64,000 nt of DNA from Ammoniphilus sp. CFH 90114 (GCF_004123195.1 NZ_SDLI01000002.1:248267-312266); one strand, 5' to 3'. Positions 33,101 through 43,265 are shown, counted from the stretch's first letter. Notes: generated from the letters alone by a model not told the origin. Numbers and translations: made by a program.

Positions 33101-36100
33101 ATTTATCTGAGTTCTCCATCCGTCGTCCAGTCACGGTTTGGATGATCCTCATCGCTATGATTATTTTTGGATTAATCTCCATTCCTAAGATGGCGGTTGA
33201 TCTCTACCCGGAACTTAATGTACCGGTAGCAGTAGTCGTGACGAGCGTTGACGGAGGTACACCTGCCGAAGTAGAAAAACTGGTGACGAAACCAATAGAA
33301 GAAGCGTTAGGTTCCGTGGAGGGAGTCGATCAGATTTCTTCTAATTCGGTTGAGGGTGCCTCACAAGTTATTGTTCAATTTAAGTGGGGGAAAGATTTAG
33401 ATCAAGCTACCTTAGATATGAGGGATAAAGTGGATCAAGTACGGGGAATGCTACCCGACTCTGCGAAAGCTCCATTGATCCTAAAGCTCGATCCCAATAG
33501 CCAACCTATTATCATTGTTGCCTTGAATGGGGACAAGGATTTAACAGAGTTAAAAGGCTATGCTGATGATGTCATTAAGCCTCGATTAGAAAGGGTAGGA
33601 GGAGTGGCATCTCTTTCTGTGACAGGGGGAAGAGATCGAGTGGTGGATGTGCAACTTGATCCTGCCAAGTTACAAACCTACGGTATTACGCTTGATCAGG
33701 TACGAATGGCCTTATCTGCAACCAATCTTTCCGGAGCCTCTGGTTCAGTAAGGCAAGGGGACAGTAAACTTAATATTCGAGTTCAGGGAGAATTTGCGCA
33801 GATTGCTGACTTTGGACTTACTCCCATCCCTGTTGCTGGTGGAAGCATCTTATTAAAGGACATTGCAACGATCGAAGATACATACAAGCAAATGACACAA
33901 AAGGGTTACTTTAATGGTGAACCCACTCTTGGTTTAATGGTAACTAAGGCGTCAGGAGGTAATACGGTATCCATAGCCAAGGATGTCATTGAGGAGATAG
34001 AAAACCTGAAGGCCAATCTACCATCAGGTATGAACCTTACGGTCGTAATGGATAACTCCAAGTATATCAGCGACTCTATTTTTACTGTGGCGGAGCATGC
34101 GTTATTAGGGGGCGGTTTTGCCGTTCTCATTCTATATCTGTTCCTAAATAGTGTTCGATCTACACTTGTTGTATCCATTGTCTTACCTATTTCTGTTATT
34201 GCTACATTCTCTCTCATGTATTTTACAGGACAGACCATTAACTTAATCTCCTTGAGTGGTTTGTTACTAGGTTTGGGTTCCTTAGTAGACTTTGCCGTTG
34301 TCATTCTTGAAAATATATTTAGGCAACGTCAACAAGGAAAGAGTATGCTGCAAGCAGCAAAAGAGGGGTCTAAGCAGGTAGGGAATGCGGTTATGGCCTC
34401 TGCATTAGCTCAGATTGTAGTATTCCTTCCTATCATTTTTGTAGAAGGCTTAGCAGCAGAGCTATTTGGTCCGCTTGCGTTAACCGTTATTTTCTCCCAC
34501 ATAGCAGCTCTTGTTGTTTCTATTATGCTTGTTCCTATGCTGAGTTCTCGTATGTTAAAGAAAATACCGGATGAGCACGTCTATCGAAGTGGTACATATC
34601 GTGGCATAAACATAGCGGTCTGGTTTAATATCGGATTTGAAAAGTTAGTGGATATTTATTCTAAACTACTTCGTTGGTCTTTAAGCCACCGCAAATCTGT
34701 ACTATCCCTAACGATTGCGATGTTTATTGGTGCAGGGGCATTGGTTCCTATGGTTGGGATGGAATTTATTCCAAAGATGGACCAAGGAATGCTCACGATA
34801 ACGGCAAAATTACCTCCAGGTACGCTTATAGACGAGACCGAAAAGGTATCAAAGCAAATCGAAAAAGTCGTAATGGATGTACCAGAATTTGATATGTTAT
34901 TCAGCTCAGTCGGTGGCGGAGCTTCAGGTCCCATTGGCGGTGCGGCTTCAAGTAATAAACTTGAAATGTATATGTTCCTCGTAGATTTAGCACAGAGAGA
35001 GCGCTCTTCAGAAGAAGTAGTCAACGAGCTTAGAGGAAACCTGAGTTCCATTGCTGGGGTAGAAATCGTAGTTAAAGAAATGTCTGGAATGGACACGGGT
35101 GCACCAATCCAAGTCAGTCTTCGTGGTGATGATTTGGCCGTGTTGGAAGACATAAGCCAAATTATTGCGGGTGAAATCAGAGAGGTTCAAGGTGCTGTCA
35201 ATGTAGAAACCTCTCTGGATGCTAAACAACAGGAATTCCAGGTTCGTGTTGATCCACAGCTAGCGAGCTTGTACGGATTGAATACTTCACAAATTCTGGG
35301 TGTGGTACGCACAGCCTTCGATGGGCAAAAAGCGACAACCTATCGCACAGGGGAAGACGAAATCGACGTAAGAATTAAGCTTCCAGCCGAATACACAGAA
35401 GATATTGGTTACTTAGAGCGCCTTCGCATTACCACCCCAGGAGGGGCGAATATACCTTTGACTTCGGTAGCTACGCTGATTAAAGAAGATGTTCCACAAA
35501 CGATTAAGCGTGCGAATCAGACAAAAGAGGTACAGATTTCCGGTGATATTTTTGGTCGTGACTTGGGCTCCATTATGAGGGACGTGCAGGCAAAGATAGA
35601 CCAAATTCAACTTCCTGAAGGTTACTTTGTTCAAGTTGGAGGGCAGAGTGAGGATATGGCAGAATCCTTCACTAGCTTGGGCTTAGCGATGCTTCTTTCC
35701 ATTGTCCTCGTTTATATGGTCATGGCTGCTCAGTTTGAGTCTCTTTTAAGCCCATTTATCATCATGTTCTCGATTCCTCCTACCTTTATTGGGGTCGTAG
35801 CGGGTCTTCTTATCATGGATACCCCTCTTAGTGTCATGGCGTTAATCGGTTATATCTTACTCATTGGTATCGTTGTGAACAACGCAATCGTGTTAATTGA
35901 TTTCGTAGATCAATTAAGAGGAGAAGGAGTAGAGCGAAACGAGGCGATTTTAAAAGCTGGACCTATTCGTTTGCGTCCTATTCTGATGACAACCCTATCT
36001 ACGATCTTGGCGATTTTGCCATTAGCCTTCGGGGGAGGATCGGGGAATGAAGGTCAGGCGCCGATGGCCATCGTCGTAGCCTTTGGGTTAAGTTTTTCAA

Positions 36101-36216
36101 CAGTGATTACTTTAATCCTCATTCCTGTCGTCTATACGTTATTTGATGATATGAAACAAAAGCTGAAGAACCGCAAAACAAAGAAAACAAGTCCGGAACC
36201 AAGTGTTCAGGCTTAG
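33097..36216 (+). CDS. RND-family efflux permease (SwrC/AcrB type)
   Basis: This 1039-residue transporter has twelve membrane helices in the RND pattern. It opens with LSEFSIRRPVTVWMILIAMI and carries GLLLGLGSLVDFAVVILENIFR (proton-relay Asp in the fourth helix) and LIGIVVNNAIVLIDF. Gram-positive members such as SwrC work without an outer-membrane factor and expel lipopeptides and hydrophobic compounds. The GTG start overlaps the MarR stop, and the adaptor gene follows by 14 bases. Confidence 0.9.
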   Translation: MNLSEFSIRRPVTVWMILIAMIIFGLISIPKMAVDLYPELNVPVAVVVTSVDGGTPAEVEKLVTKPIEEALGSVEGVDQISSNSVEGASQVIVQFKWGKDLDQATLDMRDKVDQVRGMLPDSAKAPLILKLDPNSQPIIIVALNGDKDLTELKGYADDVIKPRLERVGGVASLSVTGGRDRVVDVQLDPAKLQTYGITLDQVRMALSATNLSGASGSVRQGDSKLNIRVQGEFAQIADFGLTPIPVAGGSILLKDIATIEDTYKQMTQKGYFNGEPTLGLMVTKASGGNTVSIAKDVIEEIENLKANLPSGMNLTVVMDNSKYISDSIFTVAEHALLGGGFAVLILYLFLNSVRSTLVVSIVLPISVIATFSLMYFTGQTINLISLSGLLLGLGSLVDFAVVILENIFRQRQQGKSMLQAAKEGSKQVGNAVMASALAQIVVFLPIIFVEGLAAELFGPLALTVIFSHIAALVVSIMLVPMLSSRMLKKIPDEHVYRSGTYRGINIAVWFNIGFEKLVDIYSKLLRWSLSHRKSVLSLTIAMFIGAGALVPMVGMEFIPKMDQGMLTITAKLPPGTLIDETEKVSKQIEKVVMDVPEFDMLFSSVGGGASGPIGGAASSNKLEMYMFLVDLAQRERSSEEVVNELRGNLSSIAGVEIVVKEMSGMDTGAPIQVSLRGDDLAVLEDISQIIAGEIREVQGAVNVETSLDAKQQEFQVRVDPQLASLYGLNTSQILGVVRTAFDGQKATTYRTGEDEIDVRIKLPAEYTEDIGYLERLRITTPGGANIPLTSVATLIKEDVPQTIKRANQTKEVQISGDIFGRDLGSIMRDVQAKIDQIQLPEGYFVQVGGQSEDMAESFTSLGLAMLLSIVLVYMVMAAQFESLLSPFIIMFSIPPTFIGVVAGLLIMDTPLSVMALIGYILLIGIVVNNAIVLIDFVDQLRGEGVERNEAILKAGPIRLRPILMTTLSTILAILPLAFGGGSGNEGQAPMAIVVAFGLSFSTVITLILIPVVYTLFDDMKQKLKNRKTKKTSPEPSVQA

Positions 36217-36230
36217 AAGGGAAGGAATAG

Positions 36231-37544
36231 ATGAAGACAAACCGATATATTTTGATCTCAATACTAGCTTTCTCCGTGACCTTATCAGCTTGTACAAAAG
36301 CTGAGCCTGTCATACAATCGGCAGAAGAACAAGTTGTTCCGGTTCAAGTAGAAAAGGTATCGGAGGGAACGATTGAGGAACGAGCATCCATTACGGGAAA
36401 ACTATCCCCAGATGAAGCCGTGGACGTGTCACCTAAAGTCTCTGGTAAAATCCAGAAGATTAACGTTTCTCTTGGACAGTTTGTTCAACAAGGAGAGGTT
36501 CTGTTCACCTTAGATCAAACGGATCTTGCCAACAGCGTAAAACAGGCAGAAGCCGCTTATCGATTAAGCTTAGCCAATCTAAAACAAGCAGAAAGCGGTG
36601 CTGTACAAGGAATTGACCAGGCCGAGTCTTCGGTGATTCAATATCAAAATGCCATTACTCAAGCACAGAATGCAGTGACACAGCAAGAGCAGGCTCTACA
36701 GGATGCGACTATGGCTGAGCAACGTACAAGACAGTTGCATACGGCAGGAGCAGTACCCAACTCGGAGCTAGAGAGAGTCGAAACGGCATTGAAAAATGCA
36801 CAGATAGGCTTAGCAAATGCACAGACCTCTTTGGAAAACGCGAAGTTGTCTTATGATAACGCAAAGAAAAATCTTGAGCATGCTAAAAATAAAAATGGTG
36901 TTCAAGTGACTAAAGCATCTGTTGATCAAGCACGAGTTGCTTTAGAAAATGCGCAAAGCCAATTGGTTAACGCAACCGTAACGGCTCCTATTACAGGTAT
37001 CGTTTCCATCGTTCACGGTTCAACGGGACAGATCGTCGGGCCGCAATCCCCTGTAGTCAGTATGGCCCGTATGGATCCGGTTAAGGTGAAAACGAATGTT
37101 TCGGAACAGGAATTAACTCAAATTCAAGTAGGAAGTAATGTGAACGTAGAAATACCAACCTTAAATAAACAGTTAGAAGCAAAAGTGACAGCCGTCAGCC
37201 CCATTATGAATAATGATGTAAAAGCCTATCCGGTTGAGATTAGCATCCCTAATTCGAACCTGGAATTGAAAGCGGACATGGTCGTACACGTTCGTTTTGG
37301 TTCCGGTAGCGGTGAAAAATTAACCCTTATCCCACGTAAAGCGTTGGTTGAGGAACAAGGAAAGAGATTTGTTTATAAGTTAGAGGAAAACAAAGCAATG
37401 AAAGTGGAAGTCACGACAGGAACAGAAACAAGCGAACAAGTGGAAATCAAAGAAGGTCTCCATGCTGGAGATCAAGTGGTCGTAAAAGGCCAAACCCTTT
37501 TAGTTGATGGTGTAAAAGTGGATGTTCAGGAAAATACCCAATAA
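36231..37544 (+). CDS. RND/HlyD-family adaptor lipoprotein
   Basis: This 437-residue membrane-fusion protein has a lipoprotein signal with lipobox LSAC. A biotinyl-lipoyl half (VSPKVSGKIQKINVSLGQFVQQGEVLFTLD) comes first. A very long coiled coil rich in NAQxxLENAK repeats (about residues 110-235) precedes the second lipoyl half (VTAPITGIVSIVHGSTGQIV). It should couple to the RND pump encoded just upstream at the outer face of the membrane. Confidence 0.9.
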   Translation: MKTNRYILISILAFSVTLSACTKAEPVIQSAEEQVVPVQVEKVSEGTIEERASITGKLSPDEAVDVSPKVSGKIQKINVSLGQFVQQGEVLFTLDQTDLANSVKQAEAAYRLSLANLKQAESGAVQGIDQAESSVIQYQNAITQAQNAVTQQEQALQDATMAEQRTRQLHTAGAVPNSELERVETALKNAQIGLANAQTSLENAKLSYDNAKKNLEHAKNKNGVQVTKASVDQARVALENAQSQLVNATVTAPITGIVSIVHGSTGQIVGPQSPVVSMARMDPVKVKTNVSEQELTQIQVGSNVNVEIPTLNKQLEAKVTAVSPIMNNDVKAYPVEISIPNSNLELKADMVVHVRFGSGSGEKLTLIPRKALVEEQGKRFVYKLEENKAMKVEVTTGTETSEQVEIKEGLHAGDQVVVKGQTLLVDGVKVDVQENTQ

Positions 37545-37566
37545 GTCATCGTTGCTTATATTTAAA

Positions 37567-37594
37567 GGACTTCTTTTCGAAGAAGTCCATTTTT
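37567..37594 (+). terminator. Terminator of the RND operon
   Basis: GGACTTCTT (37567-37575) and AAGAAGTCC (37580-37588) are followed by a T-run. Confidence 0.8.
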
Positions 37595-37766
37595 GTTTTA
37601 TAAATATGTAAAAAAGATGAATTACTGGTGATGAAGGGTTTTAATATGCTATATTTATAGAGTAAATTGATGGAATACATGTATATAATTTGATATTGTT
37701 AAAAGTTTTATATGAAAGCATTACTTATGCCAATCCGTTTTAATGTTGGCCTTAAGGAGTATAATT

Positions 37767-39467
37767 GTGATAAGTTATATGATCATTAATGCAGCCCTTT
37801 TTTTGTCTATGGTATTTATCATTCATTATTATATTTGTAAGGAACCTGTTTTCAGAGATTCTCCACTAAAATCGAGAGTAGTTCTTGGCTTTAGTTTTGG
37901 ATTTGTGAGTGTCGTTCTCATGTTTTTCCGCTTTCAGCTAGAGAGTGGATTAGTAGACCTTAGGCACCTTCCTATTTTATTAGCTGCTTTCTATGGGGGA
38001 TGGGCTTCCGCTTTTCCTGCTTGGATCTTAGCGTCTATGGGAAGATTCTCTTTGACCGAACCACTTGGTGATTACTCTATACCCATCTTGATTCTCGGGC
38101 TGGATGCCCTCATTGGGGTCATTCTTCCGCCCCTGATAAGGTCTTACCGTTTCAGCTGGTACATTACGCTGGTTGCTACTGTGTTGATTTTGCTTTTCAT
38201 CCTTCCAGACGTTTTAACGATCCATCGTTTTGATTTTTGGATTGTTTACGCTGGTGCTGCGTTCCTAGGAGGAGCTGTTGCTTTTCATCTTATTGAATCC
38301 TTGCGAGGGTCACAGCAAACCCTGATGAAGCTTAAGAAGTCTCAAGAGGATATGGAGAAGACCGTTCACGATTTACATGAAGCGAAGGAACAGCTTGAAT
38401 CTTATATTACTCATAATGCAGATGGAATTGTGATTCTAGATCGTGATGAACGAATTATAAAAATCAATCCCGCTTTTGAGAAAATGTCAGGATGGAGGGC
38501 AGGGGAAGTGTTGGGGAGGAAGACCCTTCCATGGATTCCTGCTGAATATCAAGAAGAGGCTTCCCGGTTTCGCAGACAGACGAAGACCAATGGATCCGTC
38601 ATTGGATATGAAGCCGTCCGATTGCGAAAGAATGGGGAGCCATTTCACGTGAGTATATCTGTCTCCACAATATATGACCGGAACGGCCACGTTATTGGAT
38701 TTTCAGGTGTGTATAGAGATATTACAGAACAAAAGAAAACCGACGAGTTCTTGCGAAATACAGAAAAATTATCTCTTGTTGGAGAGCTGGCAGCAGGAAT
38801 CGCACATGAATTAAGGAACCCTCTGACTACATTAAAGGGTTTCATCCATTTGATTAAGAAGGATAATCCTTCTTCTTATCTTGGTATTATGGATGATGAA
38901 TTGGATCGGATCGAAGCTATTACGAATGAATTATTATATTTGGCAAAACCGCTAGCAGCGGAGAGAAAGACGGTCCCTATCAGGGAGATACTAGAACAGG
39001 TCACACTTCTGCTTACTCCTCAAGCCATACTTCATAATATCCAACTGGAGGCAGAGATCGATGAAGAACTTCCTATGATTACATGTAATGTAAACCAGAT
39101 CAAACAGGTCTTCATTAATCTTATGAAAAATGCGATCGAAGCCATGCCGAGCGGAGGAGTGATTAGGCTGAGAGTGCAATCCCAGGGGGAAGCATTCGTT
39201 TTAGTTTCCGTAATAGATAACGGCATGGGAATTCCCGAAGAGCGAATGGAAAAACTAGGTCAGCCATTCTATAGTTTAAAGGAAAAAGGAACGGGTTTGG
39301 GTCTTACGATTTGTAAAAAGATTGTACAAGAGCATAATGGGGATCTCTCGTTTGAAAGTGAGATGGGAAAAGGGACGACGGTTTATGTGGTATTACCATA
39401 TTGCAACGATGGTTCTGTAAATATCTCAAAAGCGAGCAACCCTCCTTTGTTGCAATATTCAAAGTGA
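37767..39467 (+). CDS. KinB-like membrane histidine kinase (5TM-PAS-HisKA-HATPase)
   Basis: This 566-residue kinase has an N-terminal 5TMR-type membrane region (about residues 1-180), a linker helix, a PAS domain (NADGIVILDRDERIIKINPAFEKM), the H-box AGIAHELRNPLTTLKGF and an ATPase domain (NLMKNAIEAMPSGG, GMGIPEE, GTGLGLTI). There is no adjacent response regulator, as with the sporulation phosphorelay kinases KinB and relatives, so input to Spo0F is plausible (inference). The GTG at 37767 sits seven bases after AAGGAGT; ATG 37743 lies upstream of that site. Confidence 0.8.
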   Translation: MISYMIINAALFLSMVFIIHYYICKEPVFRDSPLKSRVVLGFSFGFVSVVLMFFRFQLESGLVDLRHLPILLAAFYGGWASAFPAWILASMGRFSLTEPLGDYSIPILILGLDALIGVILPPLIRSYRFSWYITLVATVLILLFILPDVLTIHRFDFWIVYAGAAFLGGAVAFHLIESLRGSQQTLMKLKKSQEDMEKTVHDLHEAKEQLESYITHNADGIVILDRDERIIKINPAFEKMSGWRAGEVLGRKTLPWIPAEYQEEASRFRRQTKTNGSVIGYEAVRLRKNGEPFHVSISVSTIYDRNGHVIGFSGVYRDITEQKKTDEFLRNTEKLSLVGELAAGIAHELRNPLTTLKGFIHLIKKDNPSSYLGIMDDELDRIEAITNELLYLAKPLAAERKTVPIREILEQVTLLLTPQAILHNIQLEAEIDEELPMITCNVNQIKQVFINLMKNAIEAMPSGGVIRLRVQSQGEAFVLVSVIDNGMGIPEERMEKLGQPFYSLKEKGTGLGLTICKKIVQEHNGDLSFESEMGKGTTVYVVLPYCNDGSVNISKASNPPLLQYSK

Positions 39468-39493
39468 AACATACAAATTTGATGAGCAATTAA

Positions 39494-39526
39494 AAGAACC
39501 CAGTATACTACTACTAGGTTCTTTTT
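39494..39526 (+). terminator. Terminator after the KinB-like kinase
   Basis: AAGAACC...GGTTCTT (about 39495-39523), with partial inner pairing of GTA/TAC, is followed by a T-run. Confidence 0.7.
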
Positions 39527-39541
39527 TCTACCCCTCCCTTG

Positions 39542-39580
39542 AAAAAAAAGGACTTCCCACAAAATTGAGAAGTCCTTTTT
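39542..39580 (-). terminator. Terminator of mqo
   Basis: GGACTTC (39550-39556) and GAAGTCC (39569-39575) are flanked by A8 and T5, downstream of the minus-strand mqo. Confidence 0.75.
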
Positions 39581-39622
39581 GAATACAATGGAAGAATTTC
39601 TGATAATAATAAATCTATGATA

Positions 39623-41131
39623 TTAGTGTACTAATTGTAAAAGCAACTCTTCGCTTAGGCCGAGCGTCTGCGCAGTTGATGCATGAATTTCTTCGATGAG
39701 TTCTGGTTTTGTCATAAGCGACACACCATAAGAAGGAATCATTTCCTTCAATTTTGGTTCCCATGCATTGATATGTTGTGGGAAGCACTTTTTCATTACT
39801 TCAAGCATGACAGAAACAGCGGTAGACGCGCCCGGAGAAGCACCAAGCAATGCAGCTATTGAGCCATCAGCAGCACTAATCACTTCCGTACCAAATTGAA
39901 GAGTTCCTTTGCCACCTGCTTCAGTATCCTTAATAACTTGGACACGTTGGCCCGCTATGACTAAATCCCAATCCTCAATTCTGGCGTCCGGGATAAACTC
40001 ACGTAACTCTTCCATGCGCTGTTCTTTTGATAACATAACTTGTTGTATCAGGTATTTAGTCAGTGACATCTCTTTTGCCCCTGCAGCCAACATGGTTAAG
40101 ACATTATCGGGTTTGACGGAAGTTACTAAATCGAACATGGAACCAGATTTTAGAAACTTCGGTGAGAAACCGGCAAATGGGCCAAATAGTAAGGTCTTTT
40201 TATTGTCAATATATCTTGTGTCCAAATGCGGGACAGACATAGGTGGTGCCCCAACTTTCGCTTTACCGTATACTTTTGCGTGATGCTGTTCTATCACTTC
40301 TGGATTATTACACGCCATAAATATTCCGCTTACCGGGAATCCTCCAATATGTTTACCTTCAGGGATACCGGATTTTTGAAGCAAGTGCAGGCTTCCACCC
40401 CCGCCTCCGATAAAGACGAACTTGGCACGATGATGTTCAACAGTACCGTTATCGAGATTTCGTACTTTTAATTCCCATAATCCATCGCTAGTACGTTTAA
40501 TATCATTGACACTATGATTGTAGTGGATGCCTACGTTTTTACTCTTTAAGTGGTCAACTAACATACGGGTTAAAGCGCCAAAGTTGACATCCGTTCCAGA
40601 GTCGATTTTTGTTGCAGCTATAGGTTCATTGGATGGGCGGTCCTTCATCATTAATGGGATCCACTCTATCAATTTGGCCGGGTCATCGGAAAATTCCATC
40701 CCCTTAAACAAAGGATTGCTAGATAGAGCTTCAAATCGCTTCTTTAAAAAGTTGACATCTTGTTCCCCATGTACAAAGCTGATATGAGGTAATGGCATGA
40801 TAAAGTCCTGCGGATTACGAATCAGATTGCTGTTTACAAGATAGGACCAAAACTGCATGGAAACTTGAAATTGTTCATTAATTTTGATAGCTTTGCTAAT
40901 ATCTATGGATCCGTCCGGTTTTTCGGCGGTGTAGTTAAGCTCACACAGTGCAGCATGTCCCGTTCCAGCATTGTTCCACTCGTTAGAGCTTTCTTCTCCT
41001 GCGTTTGCGAGCTTCTCAAACACTGTAATTCTCCAGTCCGGTACTAATTCCTTCAGAAGTGTTCCCAAAGTCGCACTCATAATTCCGGCACCAATTAAGA
41101 TGACGTCTGTTTTAGTTTGTCTGTTAGTCAT
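39623..41131 (-). CDS. mqo: Malate:quinone oxidoreductase
   Basis: This 502-residue FAD enzyme has the dinucleotide-binding start [20 protein letters not shown] and the Mqo-specific [19 protein letters not shown] and [16 protein letters not shown]. It oxidises malate to oxaloacetate at the membrane and feeds electrons to menaquinone. ATG 41131 with AAGGATGG is preferred over ATG 41140. The upstream region has three phased palindromes. Tricarboxylate and dicarboxylate carrier genes occur further along the window. Confidence 0.95.
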   Translation of the reverse strand: MTNRQTKTDVILIGAGIMSATLGTLLKELVPDWRITVFEKLANAGEESSNEWNNAGTGHAALCELNYTAEKPDGSIDISKAIKINEQFQVSMQFWSYLVNSNLIRNPQDFIMPLPHISFVHGEQDVNFLKKRFEALSSNPLFKGMEFSDDPAKLIEWIPLMMKDRPSNEPIAATKIDSGTDVNFGALTRMLVDHLKSKNVGIHYNHSVNDIKRTSDGLWELKVRNLDNGTVEHHRAKFVFIGGGGGSLHLLQKSGIPEGKHIGGFPVSGIFMACNNPEVIEQHHAKVYGKAKVGAPPMSVPHLDTRYIDNKKTLLFGPFAGFSPKFLKSGSMFDLVTSVKPDNVLTMLAAGAKEMSLTKYLIQQVMLSKEQRMEELREFIPDARIEDWDLVIAGQRVQVIKDTEAGGKGTLQFGTEVISAADGSIAALLGASPGASTAVSVMLEVMKKCFPQHINAWEPKLKEMIPSYGVSLMTKPELIEEIHASTAQTLGLSEELLLQLVH

Positions 41132-41244
41132 TTTAACCATCCTTATATCCTAAGATTTACAGAAAGGATGTAGGCGCTCCTGCTTAGGCGTGACAGTAAG
41201 CTAGGGTGGTCAAACACCTTTTCTGGATCAATAATAACCCTATC

Positions 41245-41322
41245 ATAGTGTATCATTATTGTTGATATTTTTGAATATAGTATATCATTATTGTTATATT
41301 TATAGATATAGTGTATCACTAT
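41245..41322. repeat. Three phased 15-base palindromes upstream of mqo
   Basis: ATAGTG-TAT-CATTAT (41245), ATAGTA-TAT-CATTAT (41277) and ATAGTG-TAT-CACTAT (41308) are copies of an inverted repeat with six-base arms. They begin 32 and 31 bases apart, close to three helical turns. They lie 114-190 bases upstream of the mqo start, in AT-rich DNA. They look like a cooperative operator array; the cognate regulator is unknown. Confidence 0.6.
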
Positions 41323-41488
41323 ATTTAGCTCAAATTCATCTATTATTATATAGTAGTTATAAGGGATTTAAAAGCTTGTAAAATATGTGAAGTTTGTGCA
41401 TAAGGTAGCAATACTTACGAATAAAATATTATTCAAAACATATTGAAAAGTTAGAAAAGTTTTTGTATAATAACTGTAGTAATGAAAC

Positions 41489-41588
41489 GTGAATATAATT
41501 CCGAAAATAGGGTTCGGAAGTATCTACCAGGGACCGTAAATCTCCTGACTATGATGGTAAGCTTTCTTTCATAGTCAGGGGTTTTTTC
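41489..41588 (+). ncRNA. Purine (guanine-type) riboswitch with overlapping terminator
   Basis: The core TATAAT, P2 TTCCGA/TCGGAA, GTATCTACC, CCGTAAAT and CCTGACTATG matches the purine riboswitch class, and the base that pairs with the ligand is C (41549), indicating guanine rather than adenine. CCTGACTATGA (41544-41554), which includes the 3' strands of P3 and P1, pairs perfectly with TCATAGTCAGG (41569-41579) before TTTTTT. Ligand binding would thus block the terminator, giving an ON switch. P1 is weak by eye (three Watson-Crick pairs), and J2/3 has A in place of the common U. Confidence 0.8.
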
Positions 41589-41629
41589 ATTGTCTTCTTT
41601 CTTATTTATTAGTAAGGGGGATGTGTAGT

Positions 41630-42961
41630 TTGAGATTATTAATTAAAAACGCCGAAATTGTAACCATGAATGCAAAAGAGGAAATCATTCACGGGGATAT
41701 CCTCATTGAGGAGGATCGTATCGTTGATATTGGAGAAATAACGGACGTTCAAGCAGATAAAGTCATCGATGCAAGTCGCCGAACAGTAGTGCCGGGATTT
41801 ATCCAAACCCATATTCATTTATGCCAAACATTGTTTCGGGGTCAAGCAGATGATCTTGAGCTACTGGACTGGCTAAAAAAACGAATCTGGCCGCTCGAGG
41901 CTTCTCACGATGCAGAATCGAGCTATTATTCCGCTATGCTTGGCGCGGGTGAATTGATACAAAGTGGAACAACTTCCATTGTGGATATGGAAACCGTACA
42001 TTACGCCGATGAAGCTTTCCAAGCTATGGCACAGAGCGGGATTCGAGTGATGTCGGGTAAGGTAATGATGGATAAGGGAGATGAAGTCCCTCTAAGGTTA
42101 AGGGAGAAAACGACGGAGTCGATCCAAGCTAGTGTGGATCTATTAGAGAAATGGCACAACTATGATAATGGTAGAATCCAATATGCGTTCTGTCCACGCT
42201 TTGTTGTTTCCTGTACAGAGGAACTGCTTGTAGAAGTAAGGGAATTGTCCGAAAAATATAATGTTCGAGTGCATACTCATGCCTCGGAAAATCGTGGAGA
42301 AATTGAACTGGTTGAAAGAGAAAGGGGCATGCGCAATGTCGTGTACCTTGATCATATCGGGTTAGCTAATCACCGCTTGATCTTGGCGCATTGCATTTGG
42401 CTCAATGAGGAAGAAAAGCGAATTATTCGGGAACGAGGAGTGAAAGTGAGCCATTGTCCAGGATCGAATTTGAAGCTTGCTTCTGGGATTTCTGATGTAC
42501 CAGGACTATTAAGTGGAGAAGCTTTTGTCAGTTTGGGGGCTGATGGGGCACCTTGCAACAATAACTTGGATATGTTCAACGAAATGCGTTTAGCAGCCAT
42601 CATCCATAAGCCGCATTGTGGACCTACTGCCATGGATGCCAAAACTGTCTTTCGTATGGCGACAATCGGAGGCGCTAAGGCGATGGGACTTGATCATGAA
42701 ATCGGAAGTCTTGAGGTAGGGAAGAAGGCGGATTTGGCGATTCTTAACCTAAATGGCTTCCATATGTATCCCTCTTTTGGAGTGGATACCATCTCAAGGA
42801 TTGTTTATTCTGCCACACGAGCAGATGTAGAAACGACAATTATCAATGGACAGGTGGCAATGGAGAACCGAGTCATGAAGACGATGGATGAATCGATAGT
42901 ACTAAAGGAAAGCAACAAGGCCATTAAGCGGTTATTAGCCAAATTGCCTCATGTATTCTAA
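41630..42961 (+). CDS. Amidohydrolase (guanine/adenosine deaminase-like, SsnA/AtzA family)
   Basis: This 443-residue metal-dependent hydrolase contains PGFIQTHIHLCQTLFRG (metal HxH), VHTHASE, LAHCIWL and SLGADGAPCNN, the full ligand set of the chlorohydrolase/deaminase branch. The purine riboswitch in front suggests that it deaminates guanine or a related purine; the sequence alone does not fix the substrate. The TTG start at 41630 is eight or nine bases after AAGGGGG; the ATG at 41621 overlaps that site. Confidence 0.8.
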   Translation: MRLLIKNAEIVTMNAKEEIIHGDILIEEDRIVDIGEITDVQADKVIDASRRTVVPGFIQTHIHLCQTLFRGQADDLELLDWLKKRIWPLEASHDAESSYYSAMLGAGELIQSGTTSIVDMETVHYADEAFQAMAQSGIRVMSGKVMMDKGDEVPLRLREKTTESIQASVDLLEKWHNYDNGRIQYAFCPRFVVSCTEELLVEVRELSEKYNVRVHTHASENRGEIELVERERGMRNVVYLDHIGLANHRLILAHCIWLNEEEKRIIRERGVKVSHCPGSNLKLASGISDVPGLLSGEAFVSLGADGAPCNNNLDMFNEMRLAAIIHKPHCGPTAMDAKTVFRMATIGGAKAMGLDHEIGSLEVGKKADLAILNLNGFHMYPSFGVDTISRIVYSATRADVETTIINGQVAMENRVMKTMDESIVLKESNKAIKRLLAKLPHVF

Positions 42962-43011
42962 GTAAGCAACAGTGAGCGAGCTTATCAAAATTAAATACGG
43001 CGGATGAAAAT

Positions 43012-43228
43012 TGTGTGAGAGACTGGACGGATTAGAACCAGCACCGAAGGAGCAAGTCCTAAAAAACCTTAGGACGTAACTCTCAGGTAAAAGGATCGCA
43101 ATGGGACGCACCTCTGGAGAGAGCGATAAGCCACCAAAGGGGTAGACTCTTGAATCAAGAGTTAAACTCTCAGGTAAAAGGACAGAGGAAAGGTAGAATA
43201 TTTACTTACCTTTCCCCTGTCTTTTTTG
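43012..43228 (+). ncRNA. Tandem glycine riboswitch with terminator
   Basis: Two aptamers are visible. The first (43012-43098) has GAGAGACTGG, CACCGAAGGAGCAA and AACTCTCAGGTAAAAGGA. The second (43112-43189) has CTGGAGAGAG, CCACCAAAGGGG and AAACTCTCAGGTAAAAGGAC. The second aptamer's 3' end runs into a terminator, GACAG...CTGTC (43181-43222), ending in T6. It controls glyA, whose enzyme uses glycine. Confidence 0.95.
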
Positions 43229-43265
43229 TTGGGGAAAGGACTAAATCTAGGGAGGTACAGAACGA

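Noticed and set aside
41245-41322. A short CRISPR-like array
   Set aside because: Only three 15-base units with AT-rich, related spacers; the palindromic units and position fit an operator array.
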